Assembly (NCBI GenBank): GCA_025459355.1
Contig: JALOQS010000007.1
Span: 1-37,819, forward strand
Reading direction: 5' to 3'
Source: Pirellula sp.
GTDB lineage: Bacteria; Planctomycetota; Planctomycetia; Pirellulales; Pirellulaceae
Length of the DNA stretch: 37,819 nt
Positions 24,605-32,802 of this stretch are shown in pieces (the stretch's first letter is position 1; every line of letters starts with the position of its first letter). The notes beneath the pieces were generated by a model. The model saw only the letters and a list, made by a program, of their open reading frames with translations, did no database searches and was not told where the DNA came from. Made by a program: the position numbers and the translations under genes.

Positions 24605-26686
24605 TTAGTCGCTAACCATCGCGACCGACTCAACGGTTGTATCTCGAGAAATCTCGTTGTAGCTCAGAATTTTGGCCAGCGGCAGATTTTCGCTTGTCAT
24701 TTGCCGCAGCGGAATGCGAATTTTGGGACTGACCAAAACGCATAGAGGCCGACTTTGTTGCTCCAGTTTTCTGAGTTGATCGGCAATTTTTTGGCACGTC
24801 TTATTCACGACATCAGGAGACATTCTTAAAAACACGCCACGATCGGTTTGTTCTGCCCCCGCTGCGATTCGATCTTCGACAGCTGGATCGAGCGTAACCA
24901 CTTTTAACACCCCGTTTGAATCCCGGAATCGGTGGGATATCGTTCGAGCCAATCGATGGCGGACATATTCCGTAAGCCAAATCGGATCTTTGACACGATG
25001 GGCAAAGTCGCCAAGCGTTTCGAGAATGAGACCGAGTTGCCTGATGGGGATATCTTCTTTGAGTAGGTTTTGGAGAACTTGTTGAACTTCGGACAGTTTC
25101 ATAAGTCCAGGTATCAATTCTTCGACAACGGTCGGTGTTGTCTTCTTCAATTGATCCACCAACTGTTTCGTCACCTCACGAGTGAGTAATTCTTCTGCAT
25201 GGCGTCGCGCTGTTTCCTGGACATGCGTTGCGACCACGGCTCCGCATTCAGCCACTTGGTAGCCATAGATCTCCGCATGTTGTCGCCGACTCGGATCGAT
25301 CCAAAATGCTCGTTTCCCGAACGCGGGATCAGTCGTTTCTTCCCCTTCGATTGGTCCCAAGGTGAGTCCCGTATCGATCGCTAAGAGTCTATCCGTGCGA
25401 ACCATTCCCGTCGCAATCCGGTTTCCGTTTAAGGAAAGCTCGTACGAGTACTCTGGTAAACTCATACGATCTTTAATTCGAACCATCGGCAGCAGGATCC
25501 CCATCTCGCTCGCTAAGGTGGCGCGGACGGTAGAGATTCTCTTCATCAAATCACCACCGCGATTGGGATCTGCCAAAGCGATGAGTTTCGCTCCTAACTC
25601 CAATCTCATAGGATCGACTTCGAGATAATCTTCGGCCTTCTTTTCGGCAGGTGCTTCTTTCTTAGCGGAGGCTTCGGTTTGCTTCTTCTGCTTCTCTTCC
25701 TGTGCAACTTGTTGTTTGGTTTGCTTGGTCATCATGATAGCGAGACCGATGCAGCCTAATCCCATAGTTAGTAACGGCATGGTCGGAAGTGCCGTAAAGA
25801 TTAATAGGAGCAAGAAGCCTCCGGAGATAAAAAGAGCTTCCGGCTTAGAAAAGATCTGCTTCAGAAATTCGCCTGAGAAGTTGCTACTCTGGGCGCTTCG
25901 AGTTGTTAAAAGCGCGGCTGCTAACGAGATGAGAAATGCGGGAACTTGACTAACCAGACCGTCACCGATCGTGAGCTTGGAGTAGATCGATGCAGCTTCA
26001 CTCAGTGAGAGACCCGCATACATGTAGCCCATGTAGAGTCCGCCAAAGAGATTGATAAAGGTGATGGCTATACCTGCGATCGCATCTCCTCGAACAAACT
26101 TCGATGCACCGTCCATGGCTCCATAAAAATCCGCTTGGCGCGAGACCTCTTCACGGCGGCGTTGGGCTTCCTTTTCGTCAATGGCTCCCGCGCTGAGATC
26201 TGCGTCGATGGCCATCTGTTTGCCGGGCATACCATCCAATGCGAACCGCGCAGCCACTTCACCAATACGTGATGCTCCCTTGGTGATTACGATAAAGTTG
26301 ATTAAGAATATGATAACGAAGAGAATGATACCTACTTCGAGCGAATCTCCAGAAACGAATTCACCGAATGCTCGTATCACCCCACCGGCAGCTTCCAGTC
26401 CTTCGTCTCCTGTTTTGGTCAAAATCAAACGTGTCGTCGCCAAATTAAGAACCAGTCGAGACAATGTCGTCGCGACCAGCATGGCCGGGAATATATTGAA
26501 CTCCATCGGCGTTTTGGCATAAATGGTCGTGAGAAGAACGACGACTCCAATTGCGATATTGGCCGAGAGCAGGATATCCAGCAGCGTCGGCGGCAGCGGT
26601 ACCAGAATCACCGCCAAACATGCAATAATTCCTAGCGGAAGAATCGCATCTTTGTAGTTCTGCCATACTCGCATCCATCCGCTCAT
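24605..26686 (-). CDS. flhA: Flagellar biosynthesis protein FlhA
   Basis: The 693-residue protein has the FlhA/SctV architecture. The N-terminal half carries about eight membrane segments, starting ILPLGIIACLAVILVPLPPTLLDILLSANIAIGVVVLL. The family signature in the cytoplasmic loop is RIGEVAARFALDGMPGKQMAIDADL. A Lys/Glu-rich linker (residues about 325-350) leads to the C-terminal cytosolic domain (AKLIALADPNRGGDLMKRI; ETLGDFAHRVKDPIWLTEYVRHRLARTI). FlhA is the core of the flagellar type III export gate and docks chaperone-substrate complexes. Flagellar FlhA is favoured over injectisome SctV because planctomycetes commonly swim and no injectisome gene is near. No other flagellar gene is in the window. 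Confidence 0.95.
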   Translation of the reverse strand: MSGWMRVWQNYKDAILPLGIIACLAVILVPLPPTLLDILLSANIAIGVVVLLTTIYAKTPMEFNIFPAMLVATTLSRLVLNLATTRLILTKTGDEGLEAAGGVIRAFGEFVSGDSLEVGIILFVIIFLINFIVITKGASRIGEVAARFALDGMPGKQMAIDADLSAGAIDEKEAQRRREEVSRQADFYGAMDGASKFVRGDAIAGIAITFINLFGGLYMGYMYAGLSLSEAASIYSKLTIGDGLVSQVPAFLISLAAALLTTRSAQSSNFSGEFLKQIFSKPEALFISGGFLLLLIFTALPTMPLLTMGLGCIGLAIMMTKQTKQQVAQEEKQKKQTEASAKKEAPAEKKAEDYLEVDPMRLELGAKLIALADPNRGGDLMKRISTVRATLASEMGILLPMVRIKDRMSLPEYSYELSLNGNRIATGMVRTDRLLAIDTGLTLGPIEGEETTDPAFGKRAFWIDPSRRQHAEIYGYQVAECGAVVATHVQETARRHAEELLTREVTKQLVDQLKKTTPTVVEELIPGLMKLSEVQQVLQNLLKEDIPIRQLGLILETLGDFAHRVKDPIWLTEYVRHRLARTISHRFRDSNGVLKVVTLDPAVEDRIAAGAEQTDRGVFLRMSPDVVNKTCQKIADQLRKLEQQSRPLCVLVSPKIRIPLRQMTSENLPLAKILSYNEISRDTTVESVAMVSD

Positions 26687-26852
26687 CGATTGGCTCTCGC
26701 ATCCCGTCTTGAGAAAATTTCCAAAGAATCCGGAAAGTAGCTGGAAAAGTGGACGGATGTCTATATCGGTTAGAATAGAAACTGTTGTAATCTACCTATC
26801 TTGTTGTTCACCATAAACCAATTTGATTCGCTAGCATAAAACCGCTCAAGGA

Positions 26853-27974
26853 ATGTCATCCCCAGAGTCTGTCATCAATAGTTATCCGGAGTGGGCGCCA
26901 CGATTTTGGCATGGCATGCAATCCAAAACGTGGTTCTCCTATTTGAAGAAAAATCGATTTCGAATTGGTTGGAATCGAATGCATGTGGCGTTTGGTGTAT
27001 CCGCCTTTATGCCATTCTCGGACTTGATGGCCTTAACTCACTATCTACTGTTCAATCGCGCCATTGAGAGAACCGCACTGGCTGGTCCTCCCCTTTTTGT
27101 CTTGGGTCACTGGCGAAGTGGAACAACACTTCTCCATGAGTATCTAGGTCTGGACGACCGATTCGCATCCCCCACAACATTTCAGTGTTTCGCACCGGCT
27201 CATTTCCTTTTAACGGAGGCGCTGGTGACGCGATTCGGTGGTTGGTTGCTGCCTGACAAGCGGCCCATGGATAACATGAAAGCCGGTTGGGCGCTACCGC
27301 AAGAAGACGAGTTCGCTTTGATGAACCTCGGCGCTCCGACTCTTTATGCGCGAATGATGTTTCCGCAAAACGGTTTCCCCGATGAGAACACCTTGGCCGA
27401 CCAGGATTTCACGGAAGAACAAAAGATCAAATGGAAGTACTTGATGAACTGGTTTGTAAAGGCCCTCACGTATAAGAATCAAAAACCACTCATCCTAAAA
27501 AGTCCTCCTCACACCGGTCGCATTGGAATGTTGCGAGAGCTTTATCCGGATGCCAAGTTTATTCATATCGTTCGAGATCCTCGAAGCCTCTTTCCCTCTA
27601 CGATGAAGTTATGGCGTTCGTTGGATCAAGTTCAGGGGCTTCAAAGACCCATCGCTGATGAGCAATTGGAACCCTTTGTGTTTCGGTGTCTGCGTCGCAT
27701 GTATAGCTCCTTTGACCAGGGTCGGAGCGGCCTAACCGATTCACAAATTATCGATGTCAAATACGAAGATTTGGCCAAGGATCCCTTAAACGTTGTGTCA
27801 ACGATTTACAAGCAACTGGAACTCGGTGAGTTGGAGATTGTAAAGGCTAAGATTCTCGAAAAGACTAATTCCCAAATCGAATACAAGACGAATCGGTTCT
27901 CCAAGAATACTGACCGAGAAGATCGCATTCTCTCAGAGTGGCGGGACTATGCATCTCGTTATGGCTACCTTTAA
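26853..27974 (+). CDS. Sulfotransferase family protein
   Basis: The 5'-phosphosulfate-binding loop is LFVLGHWRSGTTLLHEYLGLD (starting near residue 80) and the 3'-phosphate-binding strand/helix is KFIHIVRDPRSLFPSTMKLW (near 235-254). Both are PAPS-contacting motifs of sulfotransferases. A conserved LKSPPHTGRIGMLRELYPDAKF element sits between them. At 373 residues it is typical of the bacterial Sulfotransfer_3-like group, which planctomycetes carry in large numbers alongside many sulfatases; the acceptor is unknown. No signal peptide is seen. AAGGA directly abuts the ATG, an unusual zero-spacing arrangement, so the initiation site is less certain. It is followed after only 3 nt by the flavin-reductase-like gene. 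Confidence 0.9.
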   Translation: MSSPESVINSYPEWAPRFWHGMQSKTWFSYLKKNRFRIGWNRMHVAFGVSAFMPFSDLMALTHYLLFNRAIERTALAGPPLFVLGHWRSGTTLLHEYLGLDDRFASPTTFQCFAPAHFLLTEALVTRFGGWLLPDKRPMDNMKAGWALPQEDEFALMNLGAPTLYARMMFPQNGFPDENTLADQDFTEEQKIKWKYLMNWFVKALTYKNQKPLILKSPPHTGRIGMLRELYPDAKFIHIVRDPRSLFPSTMKLWRSLDQVQGLQRPIADEQLEPFVFRCLRRMYSSFDQGRSGLTDSQIIDVKYEDLAKDPLNVVSTIYKQLELGELEIVKAKILEKTNSQIEYKTNRFSKNTDREDRILSEWRDYASRYGYL

Positions 27975-27977
27975 GCT

Positions 27978-28592
27978 ATGGAATTCAACTTTCAATCTAT
28001 CTCCGCTCAAAATCGCTACAAGCTTTTGGTCTCGTTGATTGTGCCTAGACCGATCGCATGGGTTTCCACTTGCAATGCGAACGGTTCTATCAATGTCGCT
28101 CCTTTTAGTTTCTTCAATGCCATCGGCTCAGACCCGGCGCTGGTGGTTATGGGAATCGGTGATCACCCCGATCGACCTAAAGACACTGCCGCGAATATTG
28201 AAAGAACCAAAGAGTTTGTCGTCAATCTAGTTCCGGAATCGCTCGCGCAGGCGATGAGTGACTCAGCTACCGATTTTCCTCCTGAGGTCTCCGAGGTTGA
28301 GGTACTTGGTTTGCAAACCTCGCCATCGTCGTTTGTAAAGCCTCCTAGAGTGGTCGGTTCTCCAGCCGCTCTGGAATGCAAACTAGAACGTATCGTTATC
28401 ATTGGACAAAATCGGATCATCTTTGGAGAGGTCATTAACGCTTGGGTCGACGATCGATTCGTTATGAGCCCTGACAAAGCCTACATCGACACTAATGCTT
28501 TTAAGCTGATTGGCAGAATGAGCGGCGCTGGGGGCTATACCTCAACGCGAGATACATTCCAGATCGAGCGTAAAAAATTCAGCGACTCCTAA
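27978..28592 (+). CDS. Flavin reductase-like FMN-binding split-barrel protein
   Basis: The 204-residue protein begins with the motif of the flavin-reductase-like domain: NRYKLLVSLIVPRPIAWVSTCNANGSINVAPFSFFNAIGSDPALVVMGIG. It continues with KDTAANIERTKEFVVNLV and a terminal region with MSGAGGYTSTRD. Such proteins bind FMN and reduce flavins with NAD(P)H or act as flavoproteins of unknown substrate. This length and the PRPIAWVST motif fit the DIM6/NTAB-like group. The start codon lies 3 nt after the sulfotransferase stop, so the two are very likely co-transcribed and translationally coupled. No functional link between sulfotransfer and flavin reduction is obvious. Confidence 0.9.
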   Translation: MEFNFQSISAQNRYKLLVSLIVPRPIAWVSTCNANGSINVAPFSFFNAIGSDPALVVMGIGDHPDRPKDTAANIERTKEFVVNLVPESLAQAMSDSATDFPPEVSEVEVLGLQTSPSSFVKPPRVVGSPAALECKLERIVIIGQNRIIFGEVINAWVDDRFVMSPDKAYIDTNAFKLIGRMSGAGGYTSTRDTFQIERKKFSDS

Positions 28593-28646
28593 CCTGTGCA
28601 TTTCAGTCATCGGATCGCACGGGAAGCCTATCGCGTTGTCTGCGAT

Positions 28647-29348
28647 TCAAGATGACTTGGCTTTGCTTTCGAGAGCTTGTTTGACCAGCAGATGATATCG
28701 AACCAATTCCGGTACGCTGGATATGCCGAGCTTTTTCATCATCCGCGAACGCCTAGCCTCTATGGTTCGCATGGACAGAGACAGATTTCTCGCGATCGTT
28801 TTGTTGAGATGACCTTGGGCTATTCCATCGATAACCTGGATCTCTGCTTGCGTTAACTTGCTCCATCTTTCCAGCAGCGTTGATTCTGATATACCCAATG
28901 CATGGGTAATGATACTCTCCTCACACTGGATTTTGGGCTCCTCGAGTTTCCAGCCAAAGCAAAGAATTCCTACCACCTCAGTCCCGACCACAACAATCTG
29001 TCGACGTAGCGCGACCTGTGATCGGACCTCACCAAACCCAATCTCACAAACTTCGTGTTGGCATTCACCCGGTTGCAGCAGGAACTCATTTTCGCTCTTG
29101 ATCGTGTGATTCCATGGATGATCGGTCAAAATGTCATTGAGAGAAATATTGTTGAGGCGACTTTTTGGTATCCCGCACAAACTCATTAGCGAACCGCTTG
29201 AGTATCGAATGACGCGCTTCGTATCGTATGTGAGTACGAACGCATCACAATTCTTAGCGTCGAAAAAACCAGATAAGAGGGTAAGAGGCGACGACAAAGC
29301 CACTCGAAGCTGAGTGTCGAGAGATAGAATTGGCTGATCGCTGCACAT
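28647..29348 (-). CDS. PAS-like sensor plus LuxR-type DNA-binding regulator
   Basis: The ORF track starts at a TTG at 29441; I choose the ATG at 29348 because GAGG lies 5 nt upstream, giving 233 residues. The C-terminal HTH is LuxR/GerE type: LTQAEIQVIDGIAQGHLNKTIARNLSLSMRTIEARRSRMMKKLGI, with the usual recognition-helix pattern. The N-terminal half (AFVLTYDTKRVIRYSSGSLMSLCGIPKSRLNNISLNDIL) reads as a PAS-like domain. No receiver domain and no phosphoacceptor are present, so it probably responds to a ligand or redox signal. It lies 110 nt downstream of the lipoprotein gene on the same strand and is convergent with the flavin-reductase-like gene. Targets are unknown. Confidence 0.85.
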   Translation of the reverse strand: MCSDQPILSLDTQLRVALSSPLTLLSGFFDAKNCDAFVLTYDTKRVIRYSSGSLMSLCGIPKSRLNNISLNDILTDHPWNHTIKSENEFLLQPGECQHEVCEIGFGEVRSQVALRRQIVVVGTEVVGILCFGWKLEEPKIQCEESIITHALGISESTLLERWSKLTQAEIQVIDGIAQGHLNKTIARNLSLSMRTIEARRSRMMKKLGISSVPELVRYHLLVKQALESKAKSS

Positions 29349-29353
29349 GAGTT

Positions 29354-29357
29354 CCTC
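29354..29357 (-). promoter_or_regulatory. Ribosome-binding site deciding the LuxR-type regulator start
   Basis: On the minus strand GAGG is followed after 5 nt by the ATG at 29348. The longer TTG-initiated frame would need to begin inside the downstream flank of the lipoprotein gene and has no such site. Confidence 0.65.
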
Positions 29358-29457
29358 TGCTGTTCCGATCCGTCGTTTCTTCAAAACAGCCCAAATTGGG
29401 ATCTCGGCACTGTATGTGGGTGGATCAGCAGAGTCAATCAAAAAGATGTTTTTATTT

Positions 29458-30321
29458 TTATCGTCTTTCTACCGCAGAGCCCTCCGCCATTTGCGCAGGA
29501 CTGCTGCCATTTGGATCTATGCGCGGAATTGCGTCCTTTTGAAAGACGACCCCCGCTCGGTGGTCGATTACGCCGACCGGCGGTTCGGTGTTGATCGAGG
29601 GTGGTTGACCCGCTCTGAAGCGTTTCCCAGCGAAACGAGTTCCCCGGTAGATGGTTCCCTGCTGGATTGGGCCGATTCCTAAGAACCAGGTGTCGCGAGC
29701 GTTGCTTCCCGCCTGGGCTATTCCCGTTTGGTAAACGGGCTCCCGCGTTTCGCGGTCGTATGCGAACACCGCCACCTTGGATGCCGCACTCTTTAACTCT
29801 CGTTTGGCGAGCGAAAGCTCTGGAATCGCGGGCAAATTTCCTCCCCCGCCTACAACTGACGAAGCGCTGGAAAGAAAATTGTTGGCGGGCAAACCATAGG
29901 TCACACTGTGCCCGTCCAGGCCGATCGCTCCGCAGCGTGCCTCGCAAATGACATCTGCCAGATCTTTGGTATCCACCAATAAACAGCCTGCGGCAATCAT
30001 CTGTTGCCGTATGGCGCTGATGACATAGTCAGAATTTACCATGGTGTTGTGGATTTGCGGCATGACCGTCTGCTTACCCATGGCGGTGATGTAAGTCGTA
30101 TCCAAGAAGACTTTGGCACCACCAAGCGGCCGAAAATCCAGCTTCGCGACCGCCGAGTCGACGGCATCGGACATGAGCAATTGCTCGGTTGCGGTAAAGA
30201 CTTTCGTGCTACCACAACCGGACGCTAAAACCTGCATCAGGAACAACGCTGTGATCATTGCGAATCGCGGCATAATTCTGCTGGGTAGGGAGTTTTGCTG
30301 GTGGGATCTAATCTGACTCAT
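29458..30321 (-). CDS. Planctomycete-type lipoprotein of unknown function (DUF6655-like)
   Basis: A 287-residue protein with a lipoprotein signal (MITALFLMQVLASGC, lipid-anchored C36). Right after it comes STKVFTATEQLLMSDAVDSAVAKLDFRPLGGAKVFLDTTYI, which I recall as the hallmark of a planctomycete family annotated DUF6655; that assignment is from memory and tentative. A glycine-rich part (SSVVGGGGNLPAIPELSL) precedes a predicted beta-rich region (KVAVFAYDRETREPVYQTG). The last 60 residues are Pro/Arg-rich and low in complexity. It should be anchored in the envelope; the function is unknown. The ATG at 30321 has AAGG only 2 nt upstream; M17 is an alternative start but has no ribosome-binding site. 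Confidence 0.8.
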   Translation of the reverse strand: MSQIRSHQQNSLPSRIMPRFAMITALFLMQVLASGCGSTKVFTATEQLLMSDAVDSAVAKLDFRPLGGAKVFLDTTYITAMGKQTVMPQIHNTMVNSDYVISAIRQQMIAAGCLLVDTKDLADVICEARCGAIGLDGHSVTYGLPANNFLSSASSVVGGGGNLPAIPELSLAKRELKSAASKVAVFAYDRETREPVYQTGIAQAGSNARDTWFLGIGPIQQGTIYRGTRFAGKRFRAGQPPSINTEPPVGVIDHRAGVVFQKDAIPRIDPNGSSPAQMAEGSAVERR

Positions 30322-30387
30322 GACCTTAACGCTGGAGGAAGGCTCGGGTCGGGAAAATAACTGATCCTCGCCATGTCCGAAATAGCG

Positions 30388-30403
30388 AGCAGGTAAACCT
30401 GCT
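30388..30403. promoter_or_regulatory. Perfect 7-bp-arm palindrome upstream of the lipoprotein gene
   Basis: AGCAGGT-AA-ACCTGCT sits in the 146-nt gap between trmL and the lipoprotein gene. With only a 2-nt centre it is better suited to a dimeric DNA-binding protein than to an RNA hairpin. A second small inverted repeat (AGCGA ... TCGCT, 30431-30446) lies nearer the trmL stop and may be part of its terminator. Confidence 0.35.
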
Positions 30404-30467
30404 AAATCAGATAAGATAGGTAACTCATCGAGCGAAACTAATCGCTATTGGGTCTACTATTGCGAGA

Positions 30468-30932
30468 TTAGCCAGCTATCTGCCTGTAGGCTTCGTACAT
30501 ACCAATCCCAACCGAAACGGACAAATTGAGACTTCTCACTGGTCCAATCATGGGGAGCGAAACGCAGTGACTTTCGTAATGGGATCGAAGAGTCTGCGGT
30601 AGCCCACTGGTTTCACTACCGAACAATAACCAATCTCCCCGTTGGTACTTAACAGAGGAGTAATTCGTTGTTCCGAATTTGGTGAACAACCAAAGTCGGC
30701 TTTCATCGATATAGGGCAGCATGTGCTGCCAAGAATCTACTGCTTGCCAATTCAAGTGTTGCCAGTAATCGAGACCGGCTCGCTGAACTTGCTTCTCATC
30801 GATGCGAAAGCCTGTCGGTCTAACAATCCAAAGCTTAGCGTTCAGCGATACACACGTTCGACCAATGTTTCCTGTATTCTGAGGAATCTCTGGTTGGAAC
30901 AAGATAACATTTAGCGTAGGCTCTGAACTCAA
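30468..30932 (-). CDS. trmL: tRNA (cytidine/uridine-34 2'-O)-methyltransferase TrmL
   Basis: A 154-residue SPOUT methyltransferase with the complete TrmL pattern: VILFQPEIPQNTGNIGRTCVSLNAKLWIV, GFRIDEKQVQRAGLDYWQHLN, WLLFGSETSGLP and SLNLSVSVGIGMYEAYRQ (the knotted SAM-binding region). It methylates the 2'-hydroxyl of the wobble nucleotide in tRNA-Leu isoacceptors. The start codon is TTG at 30932, 3 nt after the ybaB stop, with AGGA 6 nt upstream inside the end of ybaB; no suitable ATG exists nearby. This is a typical translationally coupled arrangement. Confidence 0.95.
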   Translation of the reverse strand: MSSEPTLNVILFQPEIPQNTGNIGRTCVSLNAKLWIVRPTGFRIDEKQVQRAGLDYWQHLNWQAVDSWQHMLPYIDESRLWLFTKFGTTNYSSVKYQRGDWLLFGSETSGLPQTLRSHYESHCVSLPMIGPVRSLNLSVSVGIGMYEAYRQIAG

Positions 30933-30935
30933 TCT

Positions 30936-31292
30936 CTATCCTGAAATATTTTTTAGTAGGTCATTAAAGCCCGGGATCAAATCGGCTCCACCCGTTATGT
31001 CACGAATCGCTGACACATGCAGTTCCTTCGCTTTGCGATTGGCTTCATTCATCGCTTCTGTTACGAGCCTCTGCGTTAGGTTTTGGTGTACCGAATCGAG
31101 CAATGTTGTCGAGATACTGGTGCTCAAAACAACTCCTAAGCCAGACATCTCGACATGGACTGTGCCGAGTATATCGTAGCTAGATCCGTATACCCTAGCT
31201 GCCTCTAATCTCTCTTGCATGAGCTGAACCTGTGGCCCTAATTGGGACAGGTTCTTCATGGCACTCGCGAATTGCGTTATGTTTTTGAACAT
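30936..31292 (-). CDS. ybaB: YbaB/EbfC family nucleoid-associated protein
   Basis: The 118-residue protein has the YbaB layout: an N-terminal amphipathic helix (ITQFASAMKNLSQLGPQVQLMQERLEA), a short beta-sheet (VHVEMSGLGVVLSTSISTTLL) and a C-terminal helix (LVTEAMNEANRKAKEL). It ends with the Gly-rich tail TGGADLIPGFNDLLKN. These proteins dimerise and bind DNA non-specifically. In many bacteria the gene sits between dnaX and recR; here it is instead upstream of trmL and coupled to it. The N-terminal Met-Gln-rich linker is less conserved than in E. coli, but the overall pattern is clear. Confidence 0.88.
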   Translation of the reverse strand: MFKNITQFASAMKNLSQLGPQVQLMQERLEAARVYGSSYDILGTVHVEMSGLGVVLSTSISTTLLDSVHQNLTQRLVTEAMNEANRKAKELHVSAIRDITGGADLIPGFNDLLKNISG

Positions 31293-31331
31293 AGATACTG
31301 AGGTCGCTCGTTAGTCTCTTTGGGATGGCTC

Positions 31332-32660
31332 TTATTCTTCTTTAAACCTGTAGCGGCCTGGCATTGGCACGACGACTTCTGGTGCTTCTCCCCAGGCGAT
31401 TCTGTCTGGACCGAGCTTCATGTCGCTCTCCATGAGATCTTTCCAAGTGATCACTTCCCCGGAGTAAGCTGCTTCACGTCCCATAATGGCCATCAACGTA
31501 CTCTTGCTCATGTAGTCTCCATTATTCAAAGCTTCACCTCGTCGAATGGAATTCATCAACGCTACATGCTCCAGTTCGTACATGCTGGGTTTTTTACCCT
31601 CGTATTGCCAATTGGTTTCTCCCTTGATGGAATTAGCCAAGATTTTAGCTGTGCCTTTGGTCCCGAAAACAAAGTCCTCAGTCTCGCTAAAGCACTCTGA
31701 CATTTGCCTGGTTTGTGCAAAACATCGCGTTCCATCTTCCCATTCGTACACCACGGCGAAATGGTCATAAACGTCACCAAACTTTGGATCGGTTCGTACT
31801 TGTCTTCCCCCTGTGCCATAGCACTTTACGGGTGGAACGTCGTTATGCAACCACATAGCTTTGTCGAGCGAATGTATGAACTGCTCGACGATATGGTCAC
31901 CACTCAACCATCGGTAATACAACCAATTGAGGACTTGATTGTGCATCGGCGTCCACTCGGGCTTAGGGACTCGGGACCAAAGTGTTCCCGTCAAGTAGTT
32001 TTCTTGGATGTTGACGATCTCGCCAATCGCACCTGAAAAGATTTGCTCCATCGTAGCTTTGACACCCAAGTCATATCGCCAACACAATCCCGATACGACG
32101 CTGAGTCCTTTTTCTTTGGCCATCTCGCTCGCGGCCATTACACGTCGTACGCCGACTGGATCAACGGCTACTGGTTTCTCGCAGAAGACATGTTTGCCTG
32201 CTTTTACGGCGGCTTCCATTTGTGCTGGACGGAATCCTGGCGGCGTCGCCAACAACACAACATTGATGTCGGTGGCCAAGATTTGATCCAAACATTCCCA
32301 ACCGGAAAAGCTTTGGTCGTCCGTTACCGCGTACTGGTCGCCCAAGGTCTTGCTTAGATTATTCTTTCCGTCGTTCATGCGTTCGTAAAACACATCGGCG
32401 ATGGCTGTCAGTCGGCAACCTGGGTCCGCCGTCATGGCATCTTTGGCTGCCCCGCTCCCTCGGCCTCCGCAACCAATTAAACCAACCTTGATAATGTCGC
32501 TTCCAGCGGCGTGGGCTGATCTCGCCAGAAACGCTGAGCTGCTGAGTGCAGCCGCGGCGCTGCCAGTTGCCAGCGTTGTCTTGAGAAATGATCGCCGACC
32601 TGCTTCGCTGCCCGGAGTTTCTTTGGAAGTCGAATCTGTTGATGCTTTGGCTTGGTCCAT
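31332..32660 (-). CDS. Tat-exported Gfo/Idh/MocA family oxidoreductase (second copy)
   Basis: The twin-arginine signal (AGRRSFLKTTLATGSAAAALSSSAFLARSAHA|AGS) is followed by the NAD(P)-binding motif IKVGLIGCGGRGSGAAKDAM, the active-site motif FCEKPVAVDPVGVRR and a C-terminal region typical of planctomycete exported oxidoreductases (WYRWLSGDHIVEQFIHSLDKAMWLHND; GREAAYSGEVITW). At 442 residues it is the normal length. The substrate is unknown; carbohydrate or inositol-like compounds are usual for the fold. It is not adjacent to the other Gfo gene (23156-24481) and differs in sequence, yet both carry the same C-rich leader motif. It lies 39 nt upstream of ybaB on the same strand. Confidence 0.94.
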   Translation of the reverse strand: MDQAKASTDSTSKETPGSEAGRRSFLKTTLATGSAAAALSSSAFLARSAHAAGSDIIKVGLIGCGGRGSGAAKDAMTADPGCRLTAIADVFYERMNDGKNNLSKTLGDQYAVTDDQSFSGWECLDQILATDINVVLLATPPGFRPAQMEAAVKAGKHVFCEKPVAVDPVGVRRVMAASEMAKEKGLSVVSGLCWRYDLGVKATMEQIFSGAIGEIVNIQENYLTGTLWSRVPKPEWTPMHNQVLNWLYYRWLSGDHIVEQFIHSLDKAMWLHNDVPPVKCYGTGGRQVRTDPKFGDVYDHFAVVYEWEDGTRCFAQTRQMSECFSETEDFVFGTKGTAKILANSIKGETNWQYEGKKPSMYELEHVALMNSIRRGEALNNGDYMSKSTLMAIMGREAAYSGEVITWKDLMESDMKLGPDRIAWGEAPEVVVPMPGRYRFKEE

Positions 32661-32678
32661 GTTTTGTAATTAGTCGAA

Positions 32679-32695
32679 GGTGGGAGGAATGTGGC
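32679..32695 (-). promoter_or_regulatory. C-rich leader motif upstream of the Gfo/Idh/MocA gene (copy 2)
   Basis: GCCACATTCCTCCCACC on the coding strand ends 18 nt before the ATG at 32660. It matches copy 1 at 24499-24516 with one substitution and one missing base. No Shine-Dalgarno sequence is visible between it and the ATG. Confidence 0.5.
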
Positions 32696-32802
32696 GGGAT
32701 TAAAGGCTACAAATTTCCTTTGTTTGATCTATCCTGTGGTATCACGGCCTTTCGCTTTTACGGCCTAGTGATCACTCTCGGTTATAACTCAACCCAACCC
32801 AT

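Noticed and set aside
29438-29947. 169-aa minus-strand ORF overlapping the lipoprotein
   Set aside because: This is a shadow frame of the lipoprotein gene; the 29458-30321 frame has a lipobox and family motifs.
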